From: an uncultured Geobacteraceae bacterium
GTDB lineage: Bacteria; Desulfobacterota; Desulfuromonadia; Geobacterales; Pseudopelobacteraceae
Direction: 5' to 3'
Assembly (NCBI GenBank): GCA_903958085.1
Contig: CAJBRY010000766.1
Span: 1 to 42,982 of the forward strand
DNA: 42,982 nucleotides
Shown: positions 7,528 to 14,965 of the stretch, in pieces
Layout: every line of letters starts with the position of its first letter
Numbering within the stretch: the first letter of the stretch is position 1
Made by a program: the position numbers and the translations under genes
The notes under the pieces: generated by a model
Databases searched by the model: none
Seen by the model: the letters and a program-made list of their open reading frames with translations, nothing else
Told to the model about the DNA's origin: nothing

Positions 7528-9177
7528 CTATAAAACTATCGAAGCGATATATTCTTCAGGTGAAACTTCTCCTGCCATCAGAAGTCTCAACCCCTCATCT
7601 GCCAATCCGTGGTAGTTTGCTACAGAAAGGTAGTTTTCCAATGCAGCCACATCGGTGGCCTGTTCGAAAATTCGTAGAAATTCATCGTCAAAGGCCAAAA
7701 CATCTACAAGAAATTTTCTTAAGCGGAAACCGCTATGACCGCAGTTATCGCAACCAGTTGTCCGGTAAAATGATTCAGGGCGATGCACTAGGTTCATTGC
7801 CGCCAGTTCTTCGGTAGGTGGGCTGTAATCTGTTTTACAGCCGGGGCATAACAGTTGTATCCCTTTAAAAGAGACAATACCATTAACAAAAACCGGCAGA
7901 AAGTAGTTCTGCTGTTGATAAAGCAGCAGCTGGCGCAGAACATTACGGGTTCCCCTGATCTCCAGTCCAGCCAAAACAAGCTTCCCTCTCATGGCTGCAC
8001 GGCATGCCGCAGTGAAGGGCATACTTTCGGTAGCATCCTCGATTACAAGAATATCGGGGTCGTGATCGAGCGCACTCATAACGGTTGCAGCCCGTTCAAT
8101 ATCTTCACGAGGTAGAAATATCCGGGGAAAACGCTTATTCATGCGTCCAGGGCCTTCGCCGAGGATGATGACGTTCTTTCCGTTTGTATCGATTTCCTCC
8201 AACATCAGATCCATAAATCGGTCACGTTCCTGTTTGGTTCGTGAGGCAAAAAAGGTTATTCCATTACCCTTGTGTGAGAGTTGTAGAAAATCTGTTTCCT
8301 GCTGCGGCGGAAGATGGAGATCAGCGAGACGATATGGAACGCTGGCTGATACGTGAGGTCTAATGGTGATGTATTCGCCGCCATAGCCAGAAATTGTTGC
8401 TATCTGAAAGGTTATGGGGTGAGAACGGTAGCTAAAGATTAAAAGTCCGTCGGAATTTTTCTCTCCGGATGTGCTATTGCCGGTGCTTTTACGGATCCTG
8501 TGAGTAACATCAGGGTAATAGGTACCGGCTAACAATCCGATCGGACGTGAAATCCCCCCCCTTCTCCCAATTATATTTATAGTATCACCTAGAGGTTGAA
8601 GTGAAAGGGATGAAAGTCTGTTTTGTAAAATGAAAATAAGCAGATAGTCGAGTAGTTTGCCACCACTCAAATCATTATTTATTGTTTCCAGCGCTTTTTC
8701 TGAAAAGGCGCTGGATTCTAATCCCAGCTGTTCCTGTCCCGTATTGCCATAACAGGCGTCAATCATTTCACGGATTTCACGTATCAATGCAACGGAAATA
8801 CTAACCTGACATCCGGTCTGCTGTTCAACTGCCTCTATTGCAGCTTTATTCAGAGGGTCAGAAATGGCGATGTTCAATTCTCCTCCAGCTTTTATGAGAG
8901 GAATCAGATTGAACTTTCTGGCTGTTGATGCCGGGAGAAGTCGTACTGCGTCCGGATCGATCATGTCAACCTTGAGGCGAATGTACGGGATGTCAAGCTG
9001 ATTTGAAAGCGCCCAGTCAATATCCTCTTGAGTTACGATGCCAAGAGTTATCAGTGCTTCCCCAAAACGTATCCCGCTGCGCCCCTGTTCCTCGAGAGCA
9101 GCGGTGATGTCCTGTTCCGTTATGATGTTGCAGGCGGAGAGAATTGCGCCTAAAGAGCCTTTTTTCTGTTCTGCCAT
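7528..9177 (-). CDS. PilB/GspE-like protein with degenerate ATPase domain
   Basis: This 549-residue protein follows the plan of PilB/GspE secretion ATPases but appears unable to bind ATP normally. The N-terminal GspE/MshE-type domain is well preserved (residues 1-145: GSLGAIL, ITEQDITAAL, GEALITLGIV, LIPLIKAGGELNIAISDP). The ATPase half is eroded: at the Walker A place (about 307-318) one reads GITFFASRTKQ with no GxxGxGKT; Walker B (374-381) reads DPDILVIED instead of the usual VGE(I/M)RD; and the His box (398-406) reads GKLVLAGLE instead of GHLVLSTLHT. The C-terminal zinc motif Cys444, Cys447, Cys476, Cys479 is intact. The frame is full length with a good GGAGGTG site, so it is not a pseudogene. 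It may be a regulatory or adaptor subunit, perhaps binding cyclic di-GMP through the N-domain. Confidence 0.82.
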   Translation of the reverse strand: MAEQKKGSLGAILSACNIITEQDITAALEEQGRSGIRFGEALITLGIVTQEDIDWALSNQLDIPYIRLKVDMIDPDAVRLLPASTARKFNLIPLIKAGGELNIAISDPLNKAAIEAVEQQTGCQVSISVALIREIREMIDACYGNTGQEQLGLESSAFSEKALETINNDLSGGKLLDYLLIFILQNRLSSLSLQPLGDTINIIGRRGGISRPIGLLAGTYYPDVTHRIRKSTGNSTSGEKNSDGLLIFSYRSHPITFQIATISGYGGEYITIRPHVSASVPYRLADLHLPPQQETDFLQLSHKGNGITFFASRTKQERDRFMDLMLEEIDTNGKNVIILGEGPGRMNKRFPRIFLPREDIERAATVMSALDHDPDILVIEDATESMPFTAACRAAMRGKLVLAGLEIRGTRNVLRQLLLYQQQNYFLPVFVNGIVSFKGIQLLCPGCKTDYSPPTEELAAMNLVHRPESFYRTTGCDNCGHSGFRLRKFLVDVLAFDDEFLRIFEQATDVAALENYLSVANYHGLADEGLRLLMAGEVSPEEYIASIVL

Positions 9178-9208
9178 AACACACCTCCGTTATTAACTCT
9201 CAAAATGT

Positions 9209-10570
9209 TTATTCGTTTCTGTCACTCAGGTTTTCAAAACGGGTATGCTCTCCAAAAAAGGCGAGTTTGACTGTGCCGATAGCACCGTTACGCTGTTTGC
9301 CAATAATAAGTTCAGCGTTACGTTCATGCCCTTGTGTGCAGGAGTTGTCACGATTGCGGCACTGTTCGCAATAGACAGCCTCACGGTAGACGAACATTAT
9401 TACATCGGCATCCTGTTCAATGGCTCCTGATTCACGCAGGTCACTCATCATCGGGCGCTTGTCGGCACGTTTTTCCAATTCACGATTCAGCTGTGAGAGG
9501 GCTATTACAGGCACACTAAGTTCTTTTGCCAGTGCCTTCAGTGACTGGGAAATCTCAGAGATTTCCTGCTGGCGGGATTCAATACGTGTTCCTGCTTTCA
9601 TTAACTGAAGATAGTCAACAATAATCAGTCCGATATCATGTTCGCTTTTCAGGCGTCGAGCTTTTGAGCGGAGTTCCAGAACGCTGATAGCAGGAGTGTC
9701 ATCAATGAATATTTTGGCATCATGCAGAAGGCCTGCTGCTCTTGTCAGGCGTGGCCAGTCACTATCCTGGAAATGACCGGTACGCATTCGTCCAAAGTCA
9801 ACTCTGGCTATGGCAGCCAGAAAACGCATGACCAGATCTTCTTTGCTCATCTCGAGTGAAAAAATAACAGAAGAGGTCTTCTTCTTGCTTTCTGCGCTTG
9901 CATACTGTGCAATGTTAAGCGCGAGTGTGGTTTTACCCATTGAAGGTCTGGCGGCGATTATAACAAGATTGCCAGGCTGAAAGCCGGCAGTCATCTGATC
10001 CAGTTCAATATATCCGGTCGGGACGCCGGTGATGTGCTCTTTGCGCTCATTGAGAGATTTTAGTATTTTAAAAGCCTCTTTAATAAGAGGTTGAATCGGT
10101 ACATACTGCGGGCGGAGTTTGTTCTCGCCGATTTCGTAGAGATCCTTCTGTGCCTTGTCCAACAATTCGTTGACATCCGTCTGATCTTCATAGCTACGGG
10201 TGACTATTCCGGTAGCAATGCCAATCAGCTTACGATTGACAGACTTCTCTTTTACAATTTTGCAGTAATAACTAATGTTGGCTGCTGTAGGGACGTAATC
10301 AACCAGCATAAGCAGATAGGCCGCTCCACCTACTTCATCAATTTCGCCCCTTTTTTTCAGGGTTTCTGTCAGTGTTACCAAGTCGCAAGGTTCGCGTTTA
10401 TCAGAGAGATGCATCATCGCCAGGAAAATTTTTCGATGCGCCTCGCGATAGAAATCTTCCTGGGTTATGCTTTCAAGAACGCGGTTTATTGCATCATTAT
10501 CAATCAGAATACCGCCCAGTACCGACATTTCGGCATCCAGATTCTGAGGGGGGAGTTTTGGATCAGTCAT
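9209..10570 (-). CDS. dnaB: replicative DNA helicase DnaB
   Basis: DnaB is the ring helicase that unwinds DNA ahead of the replication fork. The 453-residue protein has the N-terminal primase-binding domain (starting PPQNLDAEMSVLGGIL), a linker helix, Walker A ARPSMGKT at 207-214, Walker B LIIVDYLQLM near 315-324, and the C-terminal IIGKQRNG DNA-binding loop. Between EAVY and the IIGKQRNG loop there is an unusual cysteine-bearing segment, C401-x2-C404-x6-C411-x3-H415, where E. coli DnaB has none; it could hold a metal. It sits between trhP-like and pilB-like genes with 26 and 31 bases of spacing. Confidence 0.95.
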   Translation of the reverse strand: MTDPKLPPQNLDAEMSVLGGILIDNDAINRVLESITQEDFYREAHRKIFLAMMHLSDKREPCDLVTLTETLKKRGEIDEVGGAAYLLMLVDYVPTAANISYYCKIVKEKSVNRKLIGIATGIVTRSYEDQTDVNELLDKAQKDLYEIGENKLRPQYVPIQPLIKEAFKILKSLNERKEHITGVPTGYIELDQMTAGFQPGNLVIIAARPSMGKTTLALNIAQYASAESKKKTSSVIFSLEMSKEDLVMRFLAAIARVDFGRMRTGHFQDSDWPRLTRAAGLLHDAKIFIDDTPAISVLELRSKARRLKSEHDIGLIIVDYLQLMKAGTRIESRQQEISEISQSLKALAKELSVPVIALSQLNRELEKRADKRPMMSDLRESGAIEQDADVIMFVYREAVYCEQCRNRDNSCTQGHERNAELIIGKQRNGAIGTVKLAFFGEHTRFENLSDRNE

Positions 10571-10596
10571 ATGATTGCTTCCTTGCTTTCATTTGT

Positions 10597-11832
10597 TCAC
10601 GCAGCTGCTGTCTTCTCGCGGCGTAGCAGATCTCCTGCTTCAACAGTAAACGGCACATTCAGAAGTATCCTTGAGTTAGGATTAACAACCTCAGAAGGAA
10701 CGGCTGCACCGCGCTCTGTTAAAATAGAAAACTGCTGTAAGGTGAGAGAGTCGCTTCGCATTCCAGGGCCTATAAATTCGATCAACTCCCCGGTTTTGAT
10801 CCTGTTGCGCACACTCACAAGAATTTTTCCATCGCTCCTAGTTTCATCAACTATACCAACGAAGTCGTGGCTGCGGATATAGGCAGAATGATACTCCTGT
10901 CCGACATTTTGTGGCTGACCAAACAGAAAGCCGGTAGTGAAGCCGCGATGACTCAATTTTGCCAACTCGTCAAGCCAATCCTTACGGCAGTGCCAGGCAT
11001 CAGGATCGCTCAAGTATTCATCTAGGGCCTGCCGGTAAACTCGAAGTACGGAGGCCACATAGTTGACCCCCTTCATCCGTCCTTCGATTTTGAGGGCATG
11101 TACTCCGCTTTCGACCAGAGCAGGGATATGCTCCAGCAGGCAGAGGTCACGGGAATTAAAAATGAAGGTGCCGGTTTCGTCTTCCATAACAGGGAAATAC
11201 TCACCCGGTCGTGACTCTTCAACCAGATGATAACTCCAGCGGCAGGGATGGGTGCATTCGCCCTGATTGGCGTCGCGTCCGGTCAGAACGCTTGATATCA
11301 AACATCGTCCGGAATAGGAGATACAAAGCGCGCCATGTACAAAAGTCTCAAATTCAATATCGGGAACTTTAGTTATGGTGTCGCAAATATTGTTAAGGCT
11401 CATTTCGCGAGCCAGATTTATGCGCCTGATGCCCTGCTTTTGCCAAAATCGCGCAGAATGCCAGTTTATAGTGTTTGCCTGAGTGGAGAGATGTAGTTCA
11501 CGCTCCGGCGAAATCTGCCGCACAGCATCAATAACACCTGGGTCGGCGACAATATAAGCGTCGAATGGCAGTGGAGCAATCTGCGACAGGTATTTTTCCA
11601 GCTCACCAAGCGATTCGTTTCGAGGATAACTGTTGATAGTCAGATACCCTTTAACCCCTTTTGCATGGCAGAAATCTAGCGCTCTTCCCATTTCATCTAC
11701 AGAAAAATTATCAGCCATATTGCGGAGACCAAAGGCCTGTCCACCCAGATATACTGCGTCGGCACCGTAATGTACCGCAATTTTCAATTTCTCCATATTT
11801 CCGGCAGGAGCCAGCAATTCAGGTCGTTGCAT
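10597..11832 (-). CDS. U32 family (TrhP/YegQ-like) tRNA uridine hydroxylation protein
   Basis: A 411-residue U32 'peptidase' family protein. Members such as E. coli TrhP (YegQ) are now known to take part in 5-hydroxyuridine formation at tRNA position 34 using prephenate, rather than acting as proteases. Visible are the N-terminal ELLAPAG with HYGADAVYLGG, the HLSTQANTIN block, and four cysteines in the family's Fe-S-like pattern: Cys170, Cys177, Cys193, Cys197 (ISYSGRC and GECTHPCRW). The LKIEGRMK signature is at about residue 249. It is the first gene of the minus-strand run. RlhA and the UbiU/UbiV proteins are related alternatives; the C-terminal domain and length fit TrhP best. Confidence 0.85.
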   Translation of the reverse strand: MQRPELLAPAGNMEKLKIAVHYGADAVYLGGQAFGLRNMADNFSVDEMGRALDFCHAKGVKGYLTINSYPRNESLGELEKYLSQIAPLPFDAYIVADPGVIDAVRQISPERELHLSTQANTINWHSARFWQKQGIRRINLAREMSLNNICDTITKVPDIEFETFVHGALCISYSGRCLISSVLTGRDANQGECTHPCRWSYHLVEESRPGEYFPVMEDETGTFIFNSRDLCLLEHIPALVESGVHALKIEGRMKGVNYVASVLRVYRQALDEYLSDPDAWHCRKDWLDELAKLSHRGFTTGFLFGQPQNVGQEYHSAYIRSHDFVGIVDETRSDGKILVSVRNRIKTGELIEFIGPGMRSDSLTLQQFSILTERGAAVPSEVVNPNSRILLNVPFTVEAGDLLRREKTAAA

Positions 11833-11935
11833 AGAAAGTCCAGTTTTAATCTTTTAGTTACGGATTCACTTGATTCGCGGGGACTGGATGCTAACATAAT
11901 CAGTCTGCCAATAAAACTGAAAAGGCACCTTTCGC

Positions 11936-11963
11936 TTGACAAAGACAACTATATCGCTTTAAT
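11936..11963 (+). promoter_or_regulatory. sigma70-like promoter for the lipoprotein-LysM pair
   Basis: TTGACA (11936-11941) and TTTAAT (11958-11963) are 16 bases apart, about 30 bases before the start at 11994. No clear promoter was found for the divergent minus-strand operon in the same 161-base gap. Confidence 0.55.
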
Positions 11964-11993
11964 TATAAAAATCGTGCTTTATATGGGGGGCTT

Positions 11994-12722
11994 ATGCAGT
12001 CAGGCAGTCAATTAGTACTATATATGATTTTGCTGTTTTCTTTGTACGGTTGTGCTGCTAATGATCTTGTAGTAAAGCGGCAGACAGAGTCTGAAGCAAA
12101 AATAGAGTTTCTGATTCAGTCTTCTAAAATTACTGAACAGCGTCATAATGAACTTACCGTTTTGCAACAGGTTCAGGGTGAGCGTATTCAAGCACTGAGC
12201 GGTGAAATAAAACTGCTTAAGGATGAAAACAGTGATCTCCGCGCCACCCGTGATGAGCTTAAAGTTAGAGTCGCCGGTCTTTCCCAATATCAGCAAACAC
12301 CCAAGGTTGAGATTGTCAATCAACCATCCCCGGTCAAGCCTGCACGTGAATCCGGGCCACCGGCGGAATATCTTAAAGCCTTTGGTTTATACAGTGCCAA
12401 CAATTTTACCGCTGCCATAGAATCGTTTGAGGCATTTATCAAAAACAGCCCTCAGAGTGACTATGCAGCTAATGCTTTGTACTGGATCGGAGAGTGTTAC
12501 TACACCCTGTCTGATCTTTTTAAAGCTAAAGAGACTTTTACGAAGGTCGCTGAAATTTACCCCAAAAGCACAAAAGCCCCGGATTCTCTTTTGAAATTAG
12601 GCTTTACGCTTTCGGCTTTGAAGGAAAAAGACAAGGCAACTGTAATCTTTGAGAGAATCATTACCTCATATCCAAGCAGTGCAGCTGCAATAAAAGCTCG
12701 TGAACGACTGAGTGCACATTAA
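11994..12722 (+). CDS. outer-membrane lipoprotein with coiled coil and C-terminal TPRs (CpoB/YbgF-like)
   Basis: A 242-residue envelope protein. The N-terminus carries a hydrophobic stretch ending in the lipobox LYGC, so it is probably a lipoprotein. A long charged heptad-like helix follows (about residues 25-95), then a proline-rich linker and three TPR-like repeats (YLKAFGLYSANNFTAAIESF, ALYWIGECYYTLSDLFKAKE, LLKLGFTLSALKEKDKATVI). This is the layout of CpoB/YbgF, which links outer-membrane constriction to peptidoglycan synthesis beside the Tol-Pal system; however, tol-pal genes are not nearby and CpoB is usually not a lipoprotein, so the role is uncertain. The start is ATG 11994 with a G-rich site at 11985-11990; an internal ATG at 12024 is possible. 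Confidence 0.75.
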   Translation: MQSGSQLVLYMILLFSLYGCAANDLVVKRQTESEAKIEFLIQSSKITEQRHNELTVLQQVQGERIQALSGEIKLLKDENSDLRATRDELKVRVAGLSQYQQTPKVEIVNQPSPVKPARESGPPAEYLKAFGLYSANNFTAAIESFEAFIKNSPQSDYAANALYWIGECYYTLSDLFKAKETFTKVAEIYPKSTKAPDSLLKLGFTLSALKEKDKATVIFERIITSYPSSAAAIKARERLSAH

Positions 12723-12761
12723 CCCCGTCTTTTCTTCAAAAAGGCGAACGAGGTGACCTAC

Positions 12762-13784
12762 ATGAAAATCAGATTGCTGCTCTTTCTGCTGTTGGCCTGT
12801 TTATCCGTACCATCTGCTGTTCTTGCCGCAGGGCAGGAAGAACCTACTGTTTACGTGATAAAAAAGGGAGATACTCTTTGGGGGATCTCGGAGCGTTTCA
12901 TAAAAGATCCTAACTACTGGCCGAACATGTGGTCGAAAAACAGCCAGGTTACGAATCCGCATTATATTTATCCGGGGCAGAAACTGCGTATTTTTGCTGA
13001 CCGGATTGAATTTGTCCCTAAAGAGCAGCCGGGTGTGGACACAAAACCTAAAAACGCCCCTGTAGCAGCGGCTCCTGAAGTGCTTCAGGAAGTTGCCGCA
13101 GAAAAAACATATACTCTCTATGGAACTGAAGGCTTTCTTGCAGGTAGCGAGTTCCAGCCTTACGGCTTGCTGATTGGAATTCAATATGGGCGCGTTGTTG
13201 CTGGTGTTGATGACATTGTTTATACTGACCTTGGCACTGTTCAGAAGGCAGGTAGCGGCGACAAGTTCTCGGTTTTCTTCAAAGACGTGTCAGTGAATCA
13301 TCCGATAAGCAGCGAAGAAATTGGAAACAAATTCATTCCTGTCGGCACCATTCAATTGACTGATATGGAACGGAAATCATCCCGTGCAATTGTAACTAAG
13401 TCATCCAGAGAAATAAGCCCCGGAGCCTTCCTGCTCCCCTATAATGAAAGCCGACGCAAGGAAATTTCTCTGAAAAATGCCAAGGCAGATCTTAAGGGTT
13501 ATATTGTCGAAAGTTACACTGGCGCCAGTATTATTGCGGCTGGAGAAATAGTATATATAGATTTGGGAACGAATCAAGGCGCTGAAGCTGGAAATATGCT
13601 CTACATTGTCAGGGATGTGACAATCGACCAGCAGTATGTAGAGGGGAGGCTTGAAAAGCTGCCGCAGGAACTGCTTGGGGCATTGGTTATTGTTGATGCT
13701 GGAAAGAAAACCTCTGCCGCGCTTGTCGTTAAAAGCATCGATATAATCTATAAGGGCGACAGGATTGTCAGTCAGACTAAATAG
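12762..13784 (+). CDS. secreted LysM-domain protein
   Basis: A 340-residue exported protein. A signal peptide (basic MKIR, hydrophobic core, cleavage likely after VLA) is followed by one LysM domain at about residues 30-80 (YVIKKGDTLWGISERFIKDP, with the PGQKLRI end), which binds peptidoglycan glycan strands. The remaining 250 residues are beta-rich and contain two similar blocks ending GEIVYIDLGTNQGAEAGNML and DDIVYTDLGTVQKAGSGDKF, suggesting an internal duplication. No hydrolase motif is seen. Start ATG 12762 has GAGGTGA at 12751-12757. It lies 39 bases after the lipoprotein gene and is followed by a terminator, so the two form a cell-envelope operon. Confidence 0.82.
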   Translation: MKIRLLLFLLLACLSVPSAVLAAGQEEPTVYVIKKGDTLWGISERFIKDPNYWPNMWSKNSQVTNPHYIYPGQKLRIFADRIEFVPKEQPGVDTKPKNAPVAAAPEVLQEVAAEKTYTLYGTEGFLAGSEFQPYGLLIGIQYGRVVAGVDDIVYTDLGTVQKAGSGDKFSVFFKDVSVNHPISSEEIGNKFIPVGTIQLTDMERKSSRAIVTKSSREISPGAFLLPYNESRRKEISLKNAKADLKGYIVESYTGASIIAAGEIVYIDLGTNQGAEAGNMLYIVRDVTIDQQYVEGRLEKLPQELLGALVIVDAGKKTSAALVVKSIDIIYKGDRIVSQTK

Positions 13785-13808
13785 CTGATTAAATAATGAT
13801 ATGACTTA

Positions 13809-13834
13809 AGACCGGCTTCGGCCGGTCTTTTTTT
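13809..13834 (+). terminator. rho-independent terminator with UUCG tetraloop
   Basis: Stem AGACCGGC / GCCGGTCT (13809-13816 and 13821-13828) with a TTCG loop closed by C-G, then seven T residues. It ends the lipoprotein-LysM operon. Confidence 0.95.
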
Positions 13835-13856
13835 GTCGTTCATTCATGGATTGTAT

Positions 13857-14948
13857 ATGGAAAATTTTTACTGGATAGGTCTCAAAGCGGTTGCAGGGGT
13901 TGGGAATGTTGCTTTCCGGCGTCTTCTCGAACATTTTGATACACCGGAAGCCGCTTTGAAGGCATCACCGGCAGCGCTTGGCGGTATAAGGGGGATAACC
14001 TCTGCGGTAATTGACGGTATCAAAGCCAACGAATGGGAACGTTTTGCCGAAGAGGAGTGCCGACGGCTTGAAGCAAGCGCAGCATCTCTTGTAACCTATA
14101 TTTCCAGTGACTACCCAAAATCTCTGTTTGAAATTCCGGATCCACCTCCATTTTTGTACGTTAAAGGCAAACTGTGTTCACATGAACTATCAATTGCCAT
14201 TGTCGGTTCACGTCGTGCGACCTCATACGGATTGCTTACAACCGTCAAATTGTCTGAGGCGCTTGCAACTCACGGTGTTTGTGTCGTCTCCGGAATGGCT
14301 CGAGGAGTTGATACTGCAGCTCACAAGGGGGCACTGCAGACTGGTGGGAGAAGCATAGGTGTTCTGGGTTGCGGGATTGACAAAATATATCCGCCGGAAA
14401 ATAGATTGCTATTCGAGCAGATGGCAGATAAAGGATGTCTGGTATCGGAGTTCCCTCTTGGCACTATGCCGCTTGCAGAAAATTTTCCACGTCGCAATCG
14501 TATTATCAGCGGACTTTCCAGTGGTGTTCTGGTCGTTGAGGCTGCTGAAAAAAGCGGTTCACTGATTACAGCACAATATGCCCTTGAACATGGGCGTGAC
14601 GTGTTTGCCGTGCCTGGGAATATTTCTTTTGCTACCAGTCGCGGCTGCAACCGCCTTATAAAACAGGGGGCCAAACTGGTGGATTGCGTTGAGGATATTC
14701 TGGAAGAAATCCCGGGATATGCCGCTGCATCTGCGGATACTCCGCTGTTTCAGCCACCTCCTCGCTCCTTTGCCTTGACACCGAAAGAAGCGGCGATTTA
14801 TGAATTGCTTGCCCGCTCGCCTTTACACATTGATGACATCATCGCCCAAACTGAATTGACAGCAGGGGAGGTTTCATCTATGTTACTGCACCTTGAACTC
14901 AAGGGGGCGGTGACATCGCTACCCGGCACACACTACGCTGTAACTTGA
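13857..14948 (+). CDS. dprA: DNA-processing protein DprA
   Basis: DprA loads RecA on incoming single-stranded DNA during natural transformation. The 363-residue protein shows an N-terminal helix-hairpin-helix/SAM-like region (KAVAGVGNVAFRRLL), the Rossmann-like core with IVGSRRAT, GMARGVDTAAH, GVLGCGIDKIYPPEN and FPRRNRIISGLS, and a C-terminal winged helix of the DML1 type (from about residue 300). Start ATG 13857 follows a weak GGA at 13848; an upstream TTG at 13833 lies inside the terminator. topA starts 17 bases after the stop. The order dprA-topA-trmFO is common across many bacteria. Confidence 0.94.
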   Translation: MENFYWIGLKAVAGVGNVAFRRLLEHFDTPEAALKASPAALGGIRGITSAVIDGIKANEWERFAEEECRRLEASAASLVTYISSDYPKSLFEIPDPPPFLYVKGKLCSHELSIAIVGSRRATSYGLLTTVKLSEALATHGVCVVSGMARGVDTAAHKGALQTGGRSIGVLGCGIDKIYPPENRLLFEQMADKGCLVSEFPLGTMPLAENFPRRNRIISGLSSGVLVVEAAEKSGSLITAQYALEHGRDVFAVPGNISFATSRGCNRLIKQGAKLVDCVEDILEEIPGYAAASADTPLFQPPPRSFALTPKEAAIYELLARSPLHIDDIIAQTELTAGEVSSMLLHLELKGAVTSLPGTHYAVT

Positions 14949-14965
14949 TAAGGACTATATTATTT

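Noticed and set aside
11994-12722. Assignment as true CpoB of the Tol-Pal system
   Set aside because: The protein has a lipobox and no tol or pal genes are adjacent, so only 'CpoB/YbgF-like' is kept.
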